Assembly (NCBI RefSeq): GCF_039535475.1
Contig: NZ_BAAAXG010000026.1
Location: 2,294,001 to 2,358,000, forward strand
Reading direction: 5' to 3'
Source: Streptomyces showdoensis
GTDB lineage: Bacteria > Actinomycetota > Actinomycetes > Streptomycetales > Streptomycetaceae
DNA length: 64,000 nucleotides
Below, piece after piece: positions 17,581 through 25,392 of the stretch (position 1 is the stretch's first letter; the number at the start of each line of letters is the position of its first letter). The notes below the pieces were generated by a model. The model did not search any database, was not told the DNA's origin, and saw only the letters and a list, made by a program, of their open reading frames with translations. The position numbers and the translations under genes were made by a program.

Positions 17581-17608
17581 TTCCGCACCACCTCTTCCGC
17601 ACCACCTC
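17581..17608. repeat. 14-bp direct repeat before pflA
   Basis: Two exact adjacent copies of TTCCGCACCACCTC (17581-17594, 17595-17608), with degenerate copies on either side, form a C/T-rich, unstructured stretch in the 222-bp pflB-pflA gap. Confidence 0.9.
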
Positions 17609-17637
17609 TTCCATCCGCCCGGACAGGAGGCCCTGCC

Positions 17638-18438
17638 ATGGCCGTGCTCCTCGGCTCGGACATTCCGACCCTTCCCATCACCCCGGCCGCCGCGGCGACC
17701 CAGCGGCCCTCCGAGGGGTCCGTGCACTCCTGGGACCTGTCCACCGGCGTCGACGGCCCCGGCACCCGCTTCGTCACCTTCCTCTCCGGCTGCCCCCTGA
17801 CCTGCCTCTACTGCCACAACCCCGACACGTGGCGGATGCGCAACGGCAAGCGCACCTCGGCCGACGACGTGATCGCGGAAGCGGGCAAGTACACCCGCTT
17901 CATCTCCGCGTCCGGCGGCGGGGCCACCGTCTCGGGCGGCGAACCGCTGCTCCAGCCCGTCTTCACCGGCGAGCTGCTGCACCGGATGAAGCACGAGCTC
18001 GGGCTGCACACCGCCCTGGACACCTCGGGCTTCCTGGGCGTGCGCGCGACCGACGCCCTGCTGCGCGACACCGACCTGGTCCTTCTCGACATCAAGTCCT
18101 GGGACCCGGACACGTACCAGAAGGTGACCGGCCGGCCGCTGCGGCCGACCCTGGACTTCGCCCGGCGCCTCGCCGACCTCGGCCAGGAGGTCCACGTCCG
18201 CTTCGTGCTCGTCCCGGGGCTGACCGACGACCCCGCCAACGTGGAGGGAGTCGCCGCCTTCGCCGCCGGTCTCGGCAACGTCTCCCGCGTGGACATCCTC
18301 CCCTTCCACAAGCTCGGCGAAGCGAAGTGGCAGGCACTCGCCAAGCCCTTCACCCTCCACGACACGCCCTCCCCGACTTCGGAGCAGGTCACCGCCGTGC
18401 GTGAGGTCTTCCGGTCCCACGGCTTGTACGCCGTCTGA
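17638..18438 (+). CDS. pflA: Pyruvate formate-lyase-activating enzyme (radical SAM)
   Basis: A 266-residue radical SAM enzyme that installs the glycyl radical on PFL. The cluster-binding CX3CX2C motif is Cys52, Cys56 and Cys59 in SGCPLTCLYCHNP. The SAM-binding SGGEPL segment and the DIKSWDP and ILPFHKLGEAKW segments of PFL activases follow. The N-terminal extension of about 25 residues is longer than in E. coli. AGGAGG lies seven bases before the ATG. The gene is 222 bp downstream of pflB with a hairpin between, so it may depend on readthrough. Confidence 0.95.
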   Translation: MAVLLGSDIPTLPITPAAAATQRPSEGSVHSWDLSTGVDGPGTRFVTFLSGCPLTCLYCHNPDTWRMRNGKRTSADDVIAEAGKYTRFISASGGGATVSGGEPLLQPVFTGELLHRMKHELGLHTALDTSGFLGVRATDALLRDTDLVLLDIKSWDPDTYQKVTGRPLRPTLDFARRLADLGQEVHVRFVLVPGLTDDPANVEGVAAFAAGLGNVSRVDILPFHKLGEAKWQALAKPFTLHDTPSPTSEQVTAVREVFRSHGLYAV

Positions 18439-18509
18439 CAATCTGACAAGCCGGGCGGCACGCTCACCCACCTGCGCGGGAAAACAGGACAAAGCTAAAT
18501 CATTCGCCC

Positions 18510-18515
18510 TACGGT
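18510..18515 (+). promoter_or_regulatory. -10 element of a leaderless promoter (oxidoreductase operon)
   Basis: TACGGT ends 6 nt before the GTG at 18522, and no ribosome binding site is present. Transcription would start at or within a base of the start codon. Confidence 0.5.
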
Positions 18516-18521
18516 GACCGC

Positions 18522-19700
18522 GTGACCGAGCCACCGCAGGCCCCCGCCGAGCCACCGCAGGCCCCCACCGGGACGCCGCCCGCCGCCGCCGACCCGCCGC
18601 CGCAGACCCCCGCCCAGGTACGCCGCCGCGCGAGCCTCGCGGGGGTCGTCGTCTCCCTCCTGCTGATCCTCGCGATCGTCCTCGGCAGCCGGCTGTTGCG
18701 CGACTTCGACTCGGCCCTCCTGCCCTATGCGGTGGCGACCGTCTTCCTCGCCTTCGGCGTCGCCTACCGCTACACCGTGTGGGTCTCCGCCCCCGGCGCC
18801 CGGCGTCTGTTCAAGCAGGGCTGGCGCGCCTTCTTCTCCGCCGAGAACTTCCGCAGGGCACCCACCGCCCTGCCCCGGATGATCGCCACCTACCTCGGCT
18901 TCCAGAAGTTCCTCGGCGCCCGCTCGCACGCCCGCTGGGCCGCCCACCAGCTGATCTTCTGGGGCTGCGTGCTCGCCGCCCTGATCACCTTCCCGCTGAC
19001 CTGGGGCTGGTTCACCTTCACCTCCTCGACCGGCTCGGGCCCCGGCTACGAGATGCGGATCTGGGGCTTCAAGGTCCTCGGCTTCAACGCGCTGAACGCC
19101 GTCGGCTGGCTGATGTTCCACGGCCTGGACATCGCCGCCGTCCTCGTCATCCCCGGCGCCTCCTACTTCCTCTGGCGCCGGATGAAGGACCGCGGGGCCA
19201 TCACCGGCCAGCGCTTCGCCTACGACCTGGTCCCGCTGATCGCCCTCATCGTGATCTCGGTGACCGGCCTGCTGCTCACCTTCTCCTCGATCTTCCTGCA
19301 CGGCGGCGGCTACGAGTTCCTGGCGATCCTGCACATGGTGTCGGTGGTCTTCACCCTGATCTACATCCCGTTCGGGAAGTTCTTCCACATCGTGCAGCGG
19401 CCGGCCGCGGTCGGCATGCAGCTCTTCAAGTACACCGCGCGCCGCAAGGACGGGACCGGCGCCGTCCCGGGGGCCGCCGTCCCGGGGGCCGCCGCCGCGG
19501 CGGCAGCCGCCGACGAGGGGCTCCTCGCCTGCCGCCGCTGCGGAGAGCCCATCGACACCGCCCCCTACGTCGAGAACCTCCAGGGCACCATGCGCGACCT
19601 CCGGCTCGACTTCGACGAATGGGCCGAGTACTGCCCCCGCTGCAAGCGCGTCCTGCGCGGCAACGCCTACCTCACCCACGTCAAGAAGGGCTTCAAGTGA
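18522..19700 (+). CDS. b-type cytochrome-like membrane subunit of the molybdopterin oxidoreductase
   Basis: A 392-residue membrane protein with a Pro-rich N-terminal 30 residues, about six transmembrane helices between residues 37 and 300, and a soluble C-terminal tail. Histidines placed within helices (HQLIFWG, MFHGLDIAA, LHMVSVV, FFHIVQ) fit haem b ligation as in NarI-like quinone-linked subunits. The tail carries two CxxC pairs (CRRCGEP and YCPRCK), probably a zinc or iron-sulfur knuckle. An Ala-rich insertion separates the two parts. It overlaps the catalytic-subunit gene by 4 bp (GTGA), so it most likely anchors that complex and connects it to the quinone pool; the haem content is inferred. 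Confidence 0.65.
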   Translation: MTEPPQAPAEPPQAPTGTPPAAADPPPQTPAQVRRRASLAGVVVSLLLILAIVLGSRLLRDFDSALLPYAVATVFLAFGVAYRYTVWVSAPGARRLFKQGWRAFFSAENFRRAPTALPRMIATYLGFQKFLGARSHARWAAHQLIFWGCVLAALITFPLTWGWFTFTSSTGSGPGYEMRIWGFKVLGFNALNAVGWLMFHGLDIAAVLVIPGASYFLWRRMKDRGAITGQRFAYDLVPLIALIVISVTGLLLTFSSIFLHGGGYEFLAILHMVSVVFTLIYIPFGKFFHIVQRPAAVGMQLFKYTARRKDGTGAVPGAAVPGAAAAAAAADEGLLACRRCGEPIDTAPYVENLQGTMRDLRLDFDEWAEYCPRCKRVLRGNAYLTHVKKGFK

Positions 19701-22009
19701 CGCACGCGCAGGCCGGGCAGCCGCTGCCGCTCGACCCCTCGGTCGCCCCGCCCGGCACGCGGAACTTCCGCGACGCCGGAGGCATCCCCGCCGACCGCTG
19801 GCACGCCGACCAGAACGGGGAGACCCTCGTCCCCACCCACTGCTGCTTCTGCGGCGTGCAGTGCGGCATGTACCTGCGGGTCGACCAGGCGGGCAAGGTC
19901 TTCGGCGTCGAACCCCGCAACCACGACATCAACCGGATGCGGCTCTGTCCCAAGGGCATCAACGCCTACCAGCAGGTCAACCACCCCGACCGGCTCACCT
20001 CCCCGCTCATGCGGAGCAACCGCGACGAGCCCTTCCGCGAGGTCAGCTGGGAGGAGGCCCTCGACTTCACCGTCTCCGAGGTCCGCCGCATCCAGGGCGA
20101 GTACGGCAACGACGCCTTCGGTCTGCTCGGCGGCGCCAGCCTCTTCTCCGAGAAGACCTATCTGGTCGGCAAGTTCGCCCGGGTCGCCCTGAAGACCCGG
20201 CACGTCGACTACAACGGGCGCCTGTGCATGGTCTCCGCCGCCGGCGCCAACAAACTCGCCTTCGGCATCGACCGGGCCGGCAACCCCTTCTCCGACATCC
20301 TCCTCACCGACTGCCTGCTGATCGCCGGCTCCAACGTCGGCGAATGCTTCCCCGTCATGACCCAGTACCTCTGGGGCGCCCGGGACCGGGGCGCCACCCT
20401 GATCGTCGTCGACCCGCGCGAGACCCCCATCGCCCGCACCGCCGACCTGCACGTCGCCCTCAAGCCCGGCACCGACTCCGCCTTCTTCAACTCCGTCCTC
20501 CACGTCGTCGTCGCCGAAGGCCTCACCGACGAGGCCTACCTCGCCGCCCACACCACCGGCTGGGAGGAGGTGAAGAAGACCGTCGCCGACTATCCGCCCG
20601 CCCGCGCCGCCGAGATCTGCGGCGTCCCCGAGGAACAGATCGTCCAGGTCGCCCGCATGTTCGCCGGCGTCGACAAGGCCATGGCCTGGCACGCCCGCGG
20701 CGTCGAACACCACTCCCAGGGCGTCGAGAACTGCCTGTCGATCATCAACCTGTGCGTCGCCACCGGGAACATCGGCCGCCCCGGCGCCGGCTACGGCACC
20801 ATCACCGGCCAGGGCAACGGCCAGGGCGGTCGCGAACACGGCCAGAAGTCCGACCTCCTGCCCGGCGGCCGCTCCATCGCCAACCCCGAACACCGCCGTC
20901 AGATCTGCGAGATCTGGGGCATCGACGAGGCCGAGCTGCCGCCCGCCGGAACCTCCATGATGGAGATGGTCTGGCAGATGCAGCGCCGCGAGATCCGCGG
21001 CCTCATCGGCATCTGCAACAACCCCTTCGTCTCCCTCCCGAACTACGCCACGGTGAAGGACGGGTACGACACCGCCGAGTTCCACGCCCAGTTCGACTTC
21101 TTCCTCTCCGAGACCGCGGCCAACGCCCACGTCGTCTTCCCCGTCACCGTCTGGGCCGAGGACGAGGGCGTCATGGCCAACGCCGAGGCCCGGGTGGTCA
21201 AGCACAACAAGGCCCAGGAACCACCCGCCGGCGTCCGCACCGACACCTGGGTCATCTGCGAACTCGCCAGACGCCTCGGCGCCGCCGACAAGTTCGACTT
21301 CCCCGACTCCCGCTCCGTCTTCGAGGAGCTGCGCATCGCCTCCGCCGGAACGGTCAACGACTACTACGGCATCACCTACGAGCGGCTGGAGGAGACCGGC
21401 GGCATCGCCTGGCCCTGCCCGGACACCGAGCACCCCGGCACCCCCCGCCTCTTCGAGGACGGCCGGACCTACCACCCCGACGGCAAGGTCCACCTGCAGG
21501 TCGTCGAATGGCACCCGCCCATGGACCCGTACAGCGAGGAATTCCCCCTCTCCCTGACGACCGGGCGCACCGTCGCCCACTTCCTCTCCGGCAACCAGAC
21601 CCGCCGCCTGGGCGCCCTCGTCGAGCAGACCCCCCGCCCCTGGGTCGAGGTGCACCCCTCCCTCGGCTTCCGCAACGGCGACCCGGTCCGCGTCGTCACC
21701 CGACGCGGCAGCGAGGTCTTCCCCGCCCTGGTCACCGAGGCCATCCGCCCCGACACCGTCTTCGTCCCGTACCACTGGCCCGTGCCCACGGCCGCCAACG
21801 CGCTGACCATCGACGCGCTCGACCCCCGCTCCAAGATCCCCGAGTACAAGGTCTGCGCCGCCCGCGTCGAGCCGGCCGAACGGATCGACGAGGTCCCCGC
21901 GCCGCCCACCGCCCCCGGCCAGGTCGCCTACCCGGAGACCCAGGTCTCCCGCGCCGACCCCCTGCCCCCCACGGCCCCCCAGGGCCGTGGCACCTCGGAG
22001 AGGAGCTGA
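19697..22009 (+). CDS. Molybdopterin oxidoreductase catalytic subunit (Nas/Fdh-like)
   Basis: A 770-residue DMSO-reductase-family enzyme. The N-terminal [4Fe-4S] site is Cys49, Cys52, Cys56 and Cys84. The predicted molybdenum ligand is Cys177 in NGRLCMVSAAGANK; RLCMxSA is closer to assimilatory nitrate reductase (NasA) than to the VCHxP pattern of formate dehydrogenases. The GQGNGQGGREHGQKSDLLPG segment also recalls NasA. No Tat signal is evident, so the subunit is probably cytoplasmic. Neighbouring narK/nirB favour nitrate as substrate and pflBA favours formate; the sequence does not settle it. The start overlaps the upstream stop as GTGA. Confidence 0.85.
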   Translation: MTHAQAGQPLPLDPSVAPPGTRNFRDAGGIPADRWHADQNGETLVPTHCCFCGVQCGMYLRVDQAGKVFGVEPRNHDINRMRLCPKGINAYQQVNHPDRLTSPLMRSNRDEPFREVSWEEALDFTVSEVRRIQGEYGNDAFGLLGGASLFSEKTYLVGKFARVALKTRHVDYNGRLCMVSAAGANKLAFGIDRAGNPFSDILLTDCLLIAGSNVGECFPVMTQYLWGARDRGATLIVVDPRETPIARTADLHVALKPGTDSAFFNSVLHVVVAEGLTDEAYLAAHTTGWEEVKKTVADYPPARAAEICGVPEEQIVQVARMFAGVDKAMAWHARGVEHHSQGVENCLSIINLCVATGNIGRPGAGYGTITGQGNGQGGREHGQKSDLLPGGRSIANPEHRRQICEIWGIDEAELPPAGTSMMEMVWQMQRREIRGLIGICNNPFVSLPNYATVKDGYDTAEFHAQFDFFLSETAANAHVVFPVTVWAEDEGVMANAEARVVKHNKAQEPPAGVRTDTWVICELARRLGAADKFDFPDSRSVFEELRIASAGTVNDYYGITYERLEETGGIAWPCPDTEHPGTPRLFEDGRTYHPDGKVHLQVVEWHPPMDPYSEEFPLSLTTGRTVAHFLSGNQTRRLGALVEQTPRPWVEVHPSLGFRNGDPVRVVTRRGSEVFPALVTEAIRPDTVFVPYHWPVPTAANALTIDALDPRSKIPEYKVCAARVEPAERIDEVPAPPTAPGQVAYPETQVSRADPLPPTAPQGRGTSERS

Positions 22010-22017
22010 CGCCGCAC

Positions 22018-22617
22018 ATGATGGGCCGCACCATCTTCATCGACCCGGGCCGCTGCATCGGCTGCCAGGCCTGTGTCTCCGCCTGCCGCGAATGCGACTC
22101 GCACCGCGGCAAGTCGATGATCCACCTCGACTACCCCGACGAGGGGCGCTCCGTCGCCTCCCTCCCCACCGTCTGCATGCACTGCGAGGACCCCGTCGCC
22201 CCGTGCGCCGAGGTCTGCCCCGCCGACGCCATCCTGGTCACCGCCGACGGCGTCGTGCAGCAGGCCGACACCAGCCGCTGCATCGGCTGCGCCAACTGCG
22301 TCAACGCCTGCCCCTTCGGCGTACCGAAGATCGACCTCCAGGCGAAGCTCCAGATGAAGTGCAACCTCTGCTACGACCGCACCGCCTACGGCCTCGCCCC
22401 CATGTGCGCCACCGTCTGCCCCACCGGCGCCCTCTTCTACGGCACCCTCGACGAGCTCCGTGCCGAACGCCCCGGCGTCCAGGTCGCCGACTCCTTCACC
22501 TTCGGCGCCACCACCGTCTCCACCGGCGTGGCGATGGTCGTCCCCGCCGACAAGGTCCAATGGCCGGTCCCCGGCGGTCTGCCCATCGTCGAAGTCAACG
22601 GAGTGGACGTCCGATGA
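22018..22617 (+). CDS. 4Fe-4S dicluster ferredoxin-type electron transfer subunit
   Basis: A 199-residue iron-sulfur protein of the DmsB/NrfC/FdhB type that passes electrons between the molybdopterin subunit and the membrane partner. Four cysteine clusters are visible: CIGCQACVSAC, CMHCEDPVAPCAEVC, CIGCANCVNAC and CNLCYDR with a following CATVC, enough for four [4Fe-4S] centres. Two adjacent ATG codons (22018 and 22021) can start it; an AGGAG sits at a slightly long distance. The stop overlaps the Rieske gene by 4 bp. Confidence 0.9.
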   Translation: MMGRTIFIDPGRCIGCQACVSACRECDSHRGKSMIHLDYPDEGRSVASLPTVCMHCEDPVAPCAEVCPADAILVTADGVVQQADTSRCIGCANCVNACPFGVPKIDLQAKLQMKCNLCYDRTAYGLAPMCATVCPTGALFYGTLDELRAERPGVQVADSFTFGATTVSTGVAMVVPADKVQWPVPGGLPIVEVNGVDVR

Positions 22618-23282
22618 GCCTCACCGAACAGCCCTCCGACAGCGGCGCCGAAGCACCCGACGCCGCCCAGGCCGCCCTGCGCGACCGTGTCTCCGCCGAC
22701 TCCCTCACCACCCGCCGCGACTACCTGCGGATCGTCGCCACCGTCTCCGGCGGCCTGGCCGTCGGCGGCATCGGCGTCGCCTCCGGCATCCTGCACCGGC
22801 ACGGCGACAGCGACGGAGCCCCGCAGCCCAAGAAGATCGCCGACGAGATCCCGCCCGGCGAGTCCATCGCCTTCCGCTACCCGGAAGAGGAGGACCGGGC
22901 CGTCGCCGTCCGCCTGGAGGACGGCACCCTCGCCGGCTACTCCGCCGTCTGCACCCACCTGGCCTGTGCGGTCCTCTGGCGCAAGGACCGGGGGAGCGAG
23001 GGCGAGCTGTACTGCCCCTGCCACGAGGGGATCTTCGACGCCCGCACCGGAGAGGTGACCGCGGGCCCGCCGCCCCGGCCGCTGCCGAAGGTCCTCCTGG
23101 TCGAGGACGCCGACGGCAGCGTCTGGGCCGTGGGCACCACCCGCTCCGGCGAGAGCGCCCAGGAGGGCCTCTGCCGCCAGCTCGGCGACAGCCGCCCCGA
23201 CCTCGCAGGCCGCCTCGGCTGCCCGGGCGCCGGAAACGGCAGCCCGCTCGGCAGCACCCTGGAGAGGAGCCGCCGGACATGA
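22614..23282 (+). CDS. Rieske [2Fe-2S] protein of the oxidoreductase operon
   Basis: A 222-residue protein with one hydrophobic helix (about residues 40-60) preceded by TTRRDYLRI, resembling a twin-arginine-type anchor, and a Rieske domain. Cluster ligands are Cys113 and His115 (CTHLAC) and Cys134 and His137 (CPCHEG), with Cys118 and Cys136 as the usual disulfide partners. It resembles the QcrA subunit of bc1 complexes but lies in a molybdoenzyme operon. It overlaps both neighbours by 4 bp. A Rieske component in such an operon is unusual and suggests an extra electron-transfer branch, possibly on the outer face of the membrane. Confidence 0.9.
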   Translation: MSLTEQPSDSGAEAPDAAQAALRDRVSADSLTTRRDYLRIVATVSGGLAVGGIGVASGILHRHGDSDGAPQPKKIADEIPPGESIAFRYPEEEDRAVAVRLEDGTLAGYSAVCTHLACAVLWRKDRGSEGELYCPCHEGIFDARTGEVTAGPPPRPLPKVLLVEDADGSVWAVGTTRSGESAQEGLCRQLGDSRPDLAGRLGCPGAGNGSPLGSTLERSRRT

Positions 23283-23698
23283 CCGACACCCCGTTCCCCA
23301 AGGACCCGGCCGCCCCGGGCCACCGGCCCGAGCCCCCGCAGGACCTCCCGCCCCGGCCCGCCTACACCCCCGGCAGCGCCCAGCCGCGCCTCAACCGCCC
23401 GGTCCACGAGCGCTACCCCCAGATCCGCCCCACCAGCGGCTACGGCGACCCCCGGATCCGGAACACCGGTCCGGGCCCGGGTGCCGGGACCGAGCAGGAG
23501 CCGGAACGCTCCTCCAGGCTCACCGCCCGCCTGGTGCTGGCCCTCACCGTCGTCGTGGGCCAGCTGTGGGGACTGACGATCGTGGTCGACGAGTGGATGG
23601 CCGGTAACACCGGGACCGCCTGGTGGGGGGCGGGCTTCCTGGTCCTGTCGTTCCTCGTCGTCCTCGGCCTGTGGCTCCTCGACCCGAAGGACCGCTGA
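23279..23698 (+). CDS. Small two-TM membrane protein, last gene of the oxidoreductase operon
   Basis: A 139-residue protein with a Pro/Arg-rich hydrophilic N-terminal half (about 1-80) and two transmembrane helices (about 84-103 and 115-133) connected by a short loop. I do not recognise a family. The ATG overlaps the Rieske stop by 4 bp, so it is almost certainly co-translated and may be an assembly or accessory subunit of the membrane complex. Confidence 0.75.
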   Translation: MTDTPFPKDPAAPGHRPEPPQDLPPRPAYTPGSAQPRLNRPVHERYPQIRPTSGYGDPRIRNTGPGPGAGTEQEPERSSRLTARLVLALTVVVGQLWGLTIVVDEWMAGNTGTAWWGAGFLVLSFLVVLGLWLLDPKDR

Positions 23699-23770
23699 CG
23701 CAGCCACCGGCCGGCCGCTGAGCGCCGCGGATCCGGCGGGGACGCCCGGTACGGGGAGGTGATCCCGGCG

Positions 23771-23776
23771 TACCCT
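23771..23776 (+). promoter_or_regulatory. -10 element of a leaderless promoter
   Basis: TACCCT ends 6 nt before the ATG at 23783; no ribosome binding site is present. Confidence 0.45.
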
Positions 23777-23782
23777 GAAGAC

Positions 23783-23998
23783 ATGAGCACCGCCCCCGCC
23801 CCCGGACCGCGAGCAGCGAAGCAGTCCGACTCCCGACCCGATCCCCAACCCAGGCCGGCACTGATCTTCGACGATCCGCTGGACCAGCAGTCCGCGGACG
23901 ACACGGACCGAGGATGGGGCGAGCGGCCTCCGGCCGGCGGCGACAGCGCCGCCGACCTCGCGCGCTTCCTCGACGAGAAGCCGCCGCACCACCTCTGA
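23783..23998 (+). CDS. Small conserved Streptomyces protein of unknown function
   Basis: A 71-residue hydrophilic, acidic protein. The C-terminal half (LIFDDPLDQQSADDTDRGWGERP and DLARFLDEKPPHH) is a pattern I recognise from other Streptomyces genomes, without an assigned function. There is no membrane segment. It is convergent with mscL, 19 bp apart. The ATG at 23783 lacks a ribosome binding site and has a -10 element 6 nt upstream, so it may be made from a leaderless transcript. Confidence 0.7.
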   Translation: MSTAPAPGPRAAKQSDSRPDPQPRPALIFDDPLDQQSADDTDRGWGERPPAGGDSAADLARFLDEKPPHHL

Positions 23999-24017
23999 CG
24001 CCGACGCGAGCCGCCGG

Positions 24018-24506
24018 TCAGGAGGTGGGGTGCGCCCCGGTGCCCGCGCCGGAGGACGGACCCCGCTGGGCGACCAGGGTGTCGCGGATCTCCTTGAGGA
24101 CCTCCAGCTCGCTGACCTCCAGGGTCTCCTGGACGCCTTCCTTCGCCTTGTCGTGCGCGGCACGCTTGGCCAGCACCTTGGCCATGGGCAGCACCATCAG
24201 GAAGTAGACGACGGCCGCGGTGATGATGAAGCTGAGGATGGCGCTGAGGACCAGGCCCCACTCCAGCTGGATGCCCTGCATCTCGCCGTTCACGATCTTG
24301 CAGGGAGCCTTGAGGCAGGACTTGTAGCTCTCCAGGTCCTTGGTGCCGAACGCGCCGACGATCGGGTTGATGATGCCCTTCACCACCGAGTTCACGATGT
24401 TGGTGAACGCGGCACCGATGACGACCGCCACGGCCAGGTCGATGACATTGCCCCGCATGAGGAAGGCCTTGAAGCCCTCCAGCACGCTTTCCTTCTTCGC
24501 GCTCAC
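24018..24506 (-). CDS. mscL: Large-conductance mechanosensitive channel
   Basis: A 162-residue MscL protein that opens under membrane tension to release solutes during hypo-osmotic shock. The amphipathic N-terminus (KKESVLEGFKAFLMRGNV), TM1 (DLAVAVVIGAAFTNIVNSVV with the pore-gate Gly/Ala pattern) and TM2 (LSAILSFIITAAVVYFLMV) are present. The periplasmic loop is extended and holds two cysteines, and the C-terminus has a helical tail plus 25 disordered residues. The GTG at 24506 has AAGGG seven bases upstream; an in-frame ATG at 24545 has none. Confidence 0.93.
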   Translation of the reverse strand: MSAKKESVLEGFKAFLMRGNVIDLAVAVVIGAAFTNIVNSVVKGIINPIVGAFGTKDLESYKSCLKAPCKIVNGEMQGIQLEWGLVLSAILSFIITAAVVYFLMVLPMAKVLAKRAAHDKAKEGVQETLEVSELEVLKEIRDTLVAQRGPSSGAGTGAHPTS

Positions 24507-24617
24507 CGTGGTGCCCTTCGTCTCGTGTGCAGTGTGCGGAGCCATTACGCCGCGAGCGACGCAGAGGCGTCCAATCCGTACACACGGGACGGTGACTTGA
24601 CAGGCCGTCAGTGCGAA

Positions 24618-25175
24618 TCAGCACAGCGTCACCGCCAGTTGGGACGTCATGCCCGCACCGGCGAGCGCCACCGCCGTCGGCCGTGGAACGGACAGGACGA
24701 CCAACGCCCCACCGTCCGAACGAGTCTCACCCGGGCCGGGTACTTCGGCCACTCGGACGCCCGAGGCGACCACTCGCGCCTCGCTTCCCCCGCTGCCTCC
24801 GCCGACCCCGACCGTCGTCATGCCGGGCGCGGCGATCACGTCCACCCGGTCGCCGGGCCTGAGCAGTCGGACGGTCTCCGCGTCGGCGATCCGCACCGGG
24901 GCCGACACCAGCGGAACGGCCGGCGGCCGGTGCCGCTCCTGCGCCGCGGGCCGGGGCTGCGGCTGGGCCACCAGGTCGTCGGCCCCGGCCACGCCGGCGG
25001 CGGCGAGCGTGGCGGCCGTCACCGCCAGAACCGCGGCGGGAGCACGCCGCCTGCGCCGCAGCGCCCGACGCAGCCGGAGCCTGCCGCCGCGCACGCGCAG
25101 CGGATCGAACGGTGGGACACCGCAGGGCGCGGGCACCGAGGTGCGGGTGTGGGGGAAGCAGGAGTCCGAGGTCAT
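24618..25175 (-). CDS. SAF-domain (CpaB/RcpC-like) protein
   Basis: About 185 residues. An Arg-rich cytoplasmic N-terminus (RLRLRRALRRRRR) precedes one Ala-rich transmembrane helix and an extracytoplasmic SAF-like domain with the LLRPGDRVDVIAAP motif of Flp pilus assembly proteins CpaB/RcpC. No other pilus genes are nearby, so a pilus role is doubtful. The ATG at 25175 is chosen; a GTG at 25232 is possible. The C-terminus ends in Cys. Confidence 0.7.
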   Translation of the reverse strand: MTSDSCFPHTRTSVPAPCGVPPFDPLRVRGGRLRLRRALRRRRRAPAAVLAVTAATLAAAGVAGADDLVAQPQPRPAAQERHRPPAVPLVSAPVRIADAETVRLLRPGDRVDVIAAPGMTTVGVGGGSGGSEARVVASGVRVAEVPGPGETRSDGGALVVLSVPRPTAVALAGAGMTSQLAVTLC

Positions 25176-25392
25176 CGCGGATACCGCCCGTCGTGAGGTG
25201 AGCCGTCCGCCGGACCGTCCGGCGAACCGCACTCACCATCCCGCTCTCGCCGTGATCCCGCTCCGGCCTGTGGACAGCCGGCCCGTTGTGGACAACTTCC
25301 TCACCCCCGCGAGCGATTGCCGTCCTGCGGCGGCGTCCGCGACGCTTGAGTCCGTCCGGTCCTCACGGCGCCTTCCTCACCCCGCCGCGAGA

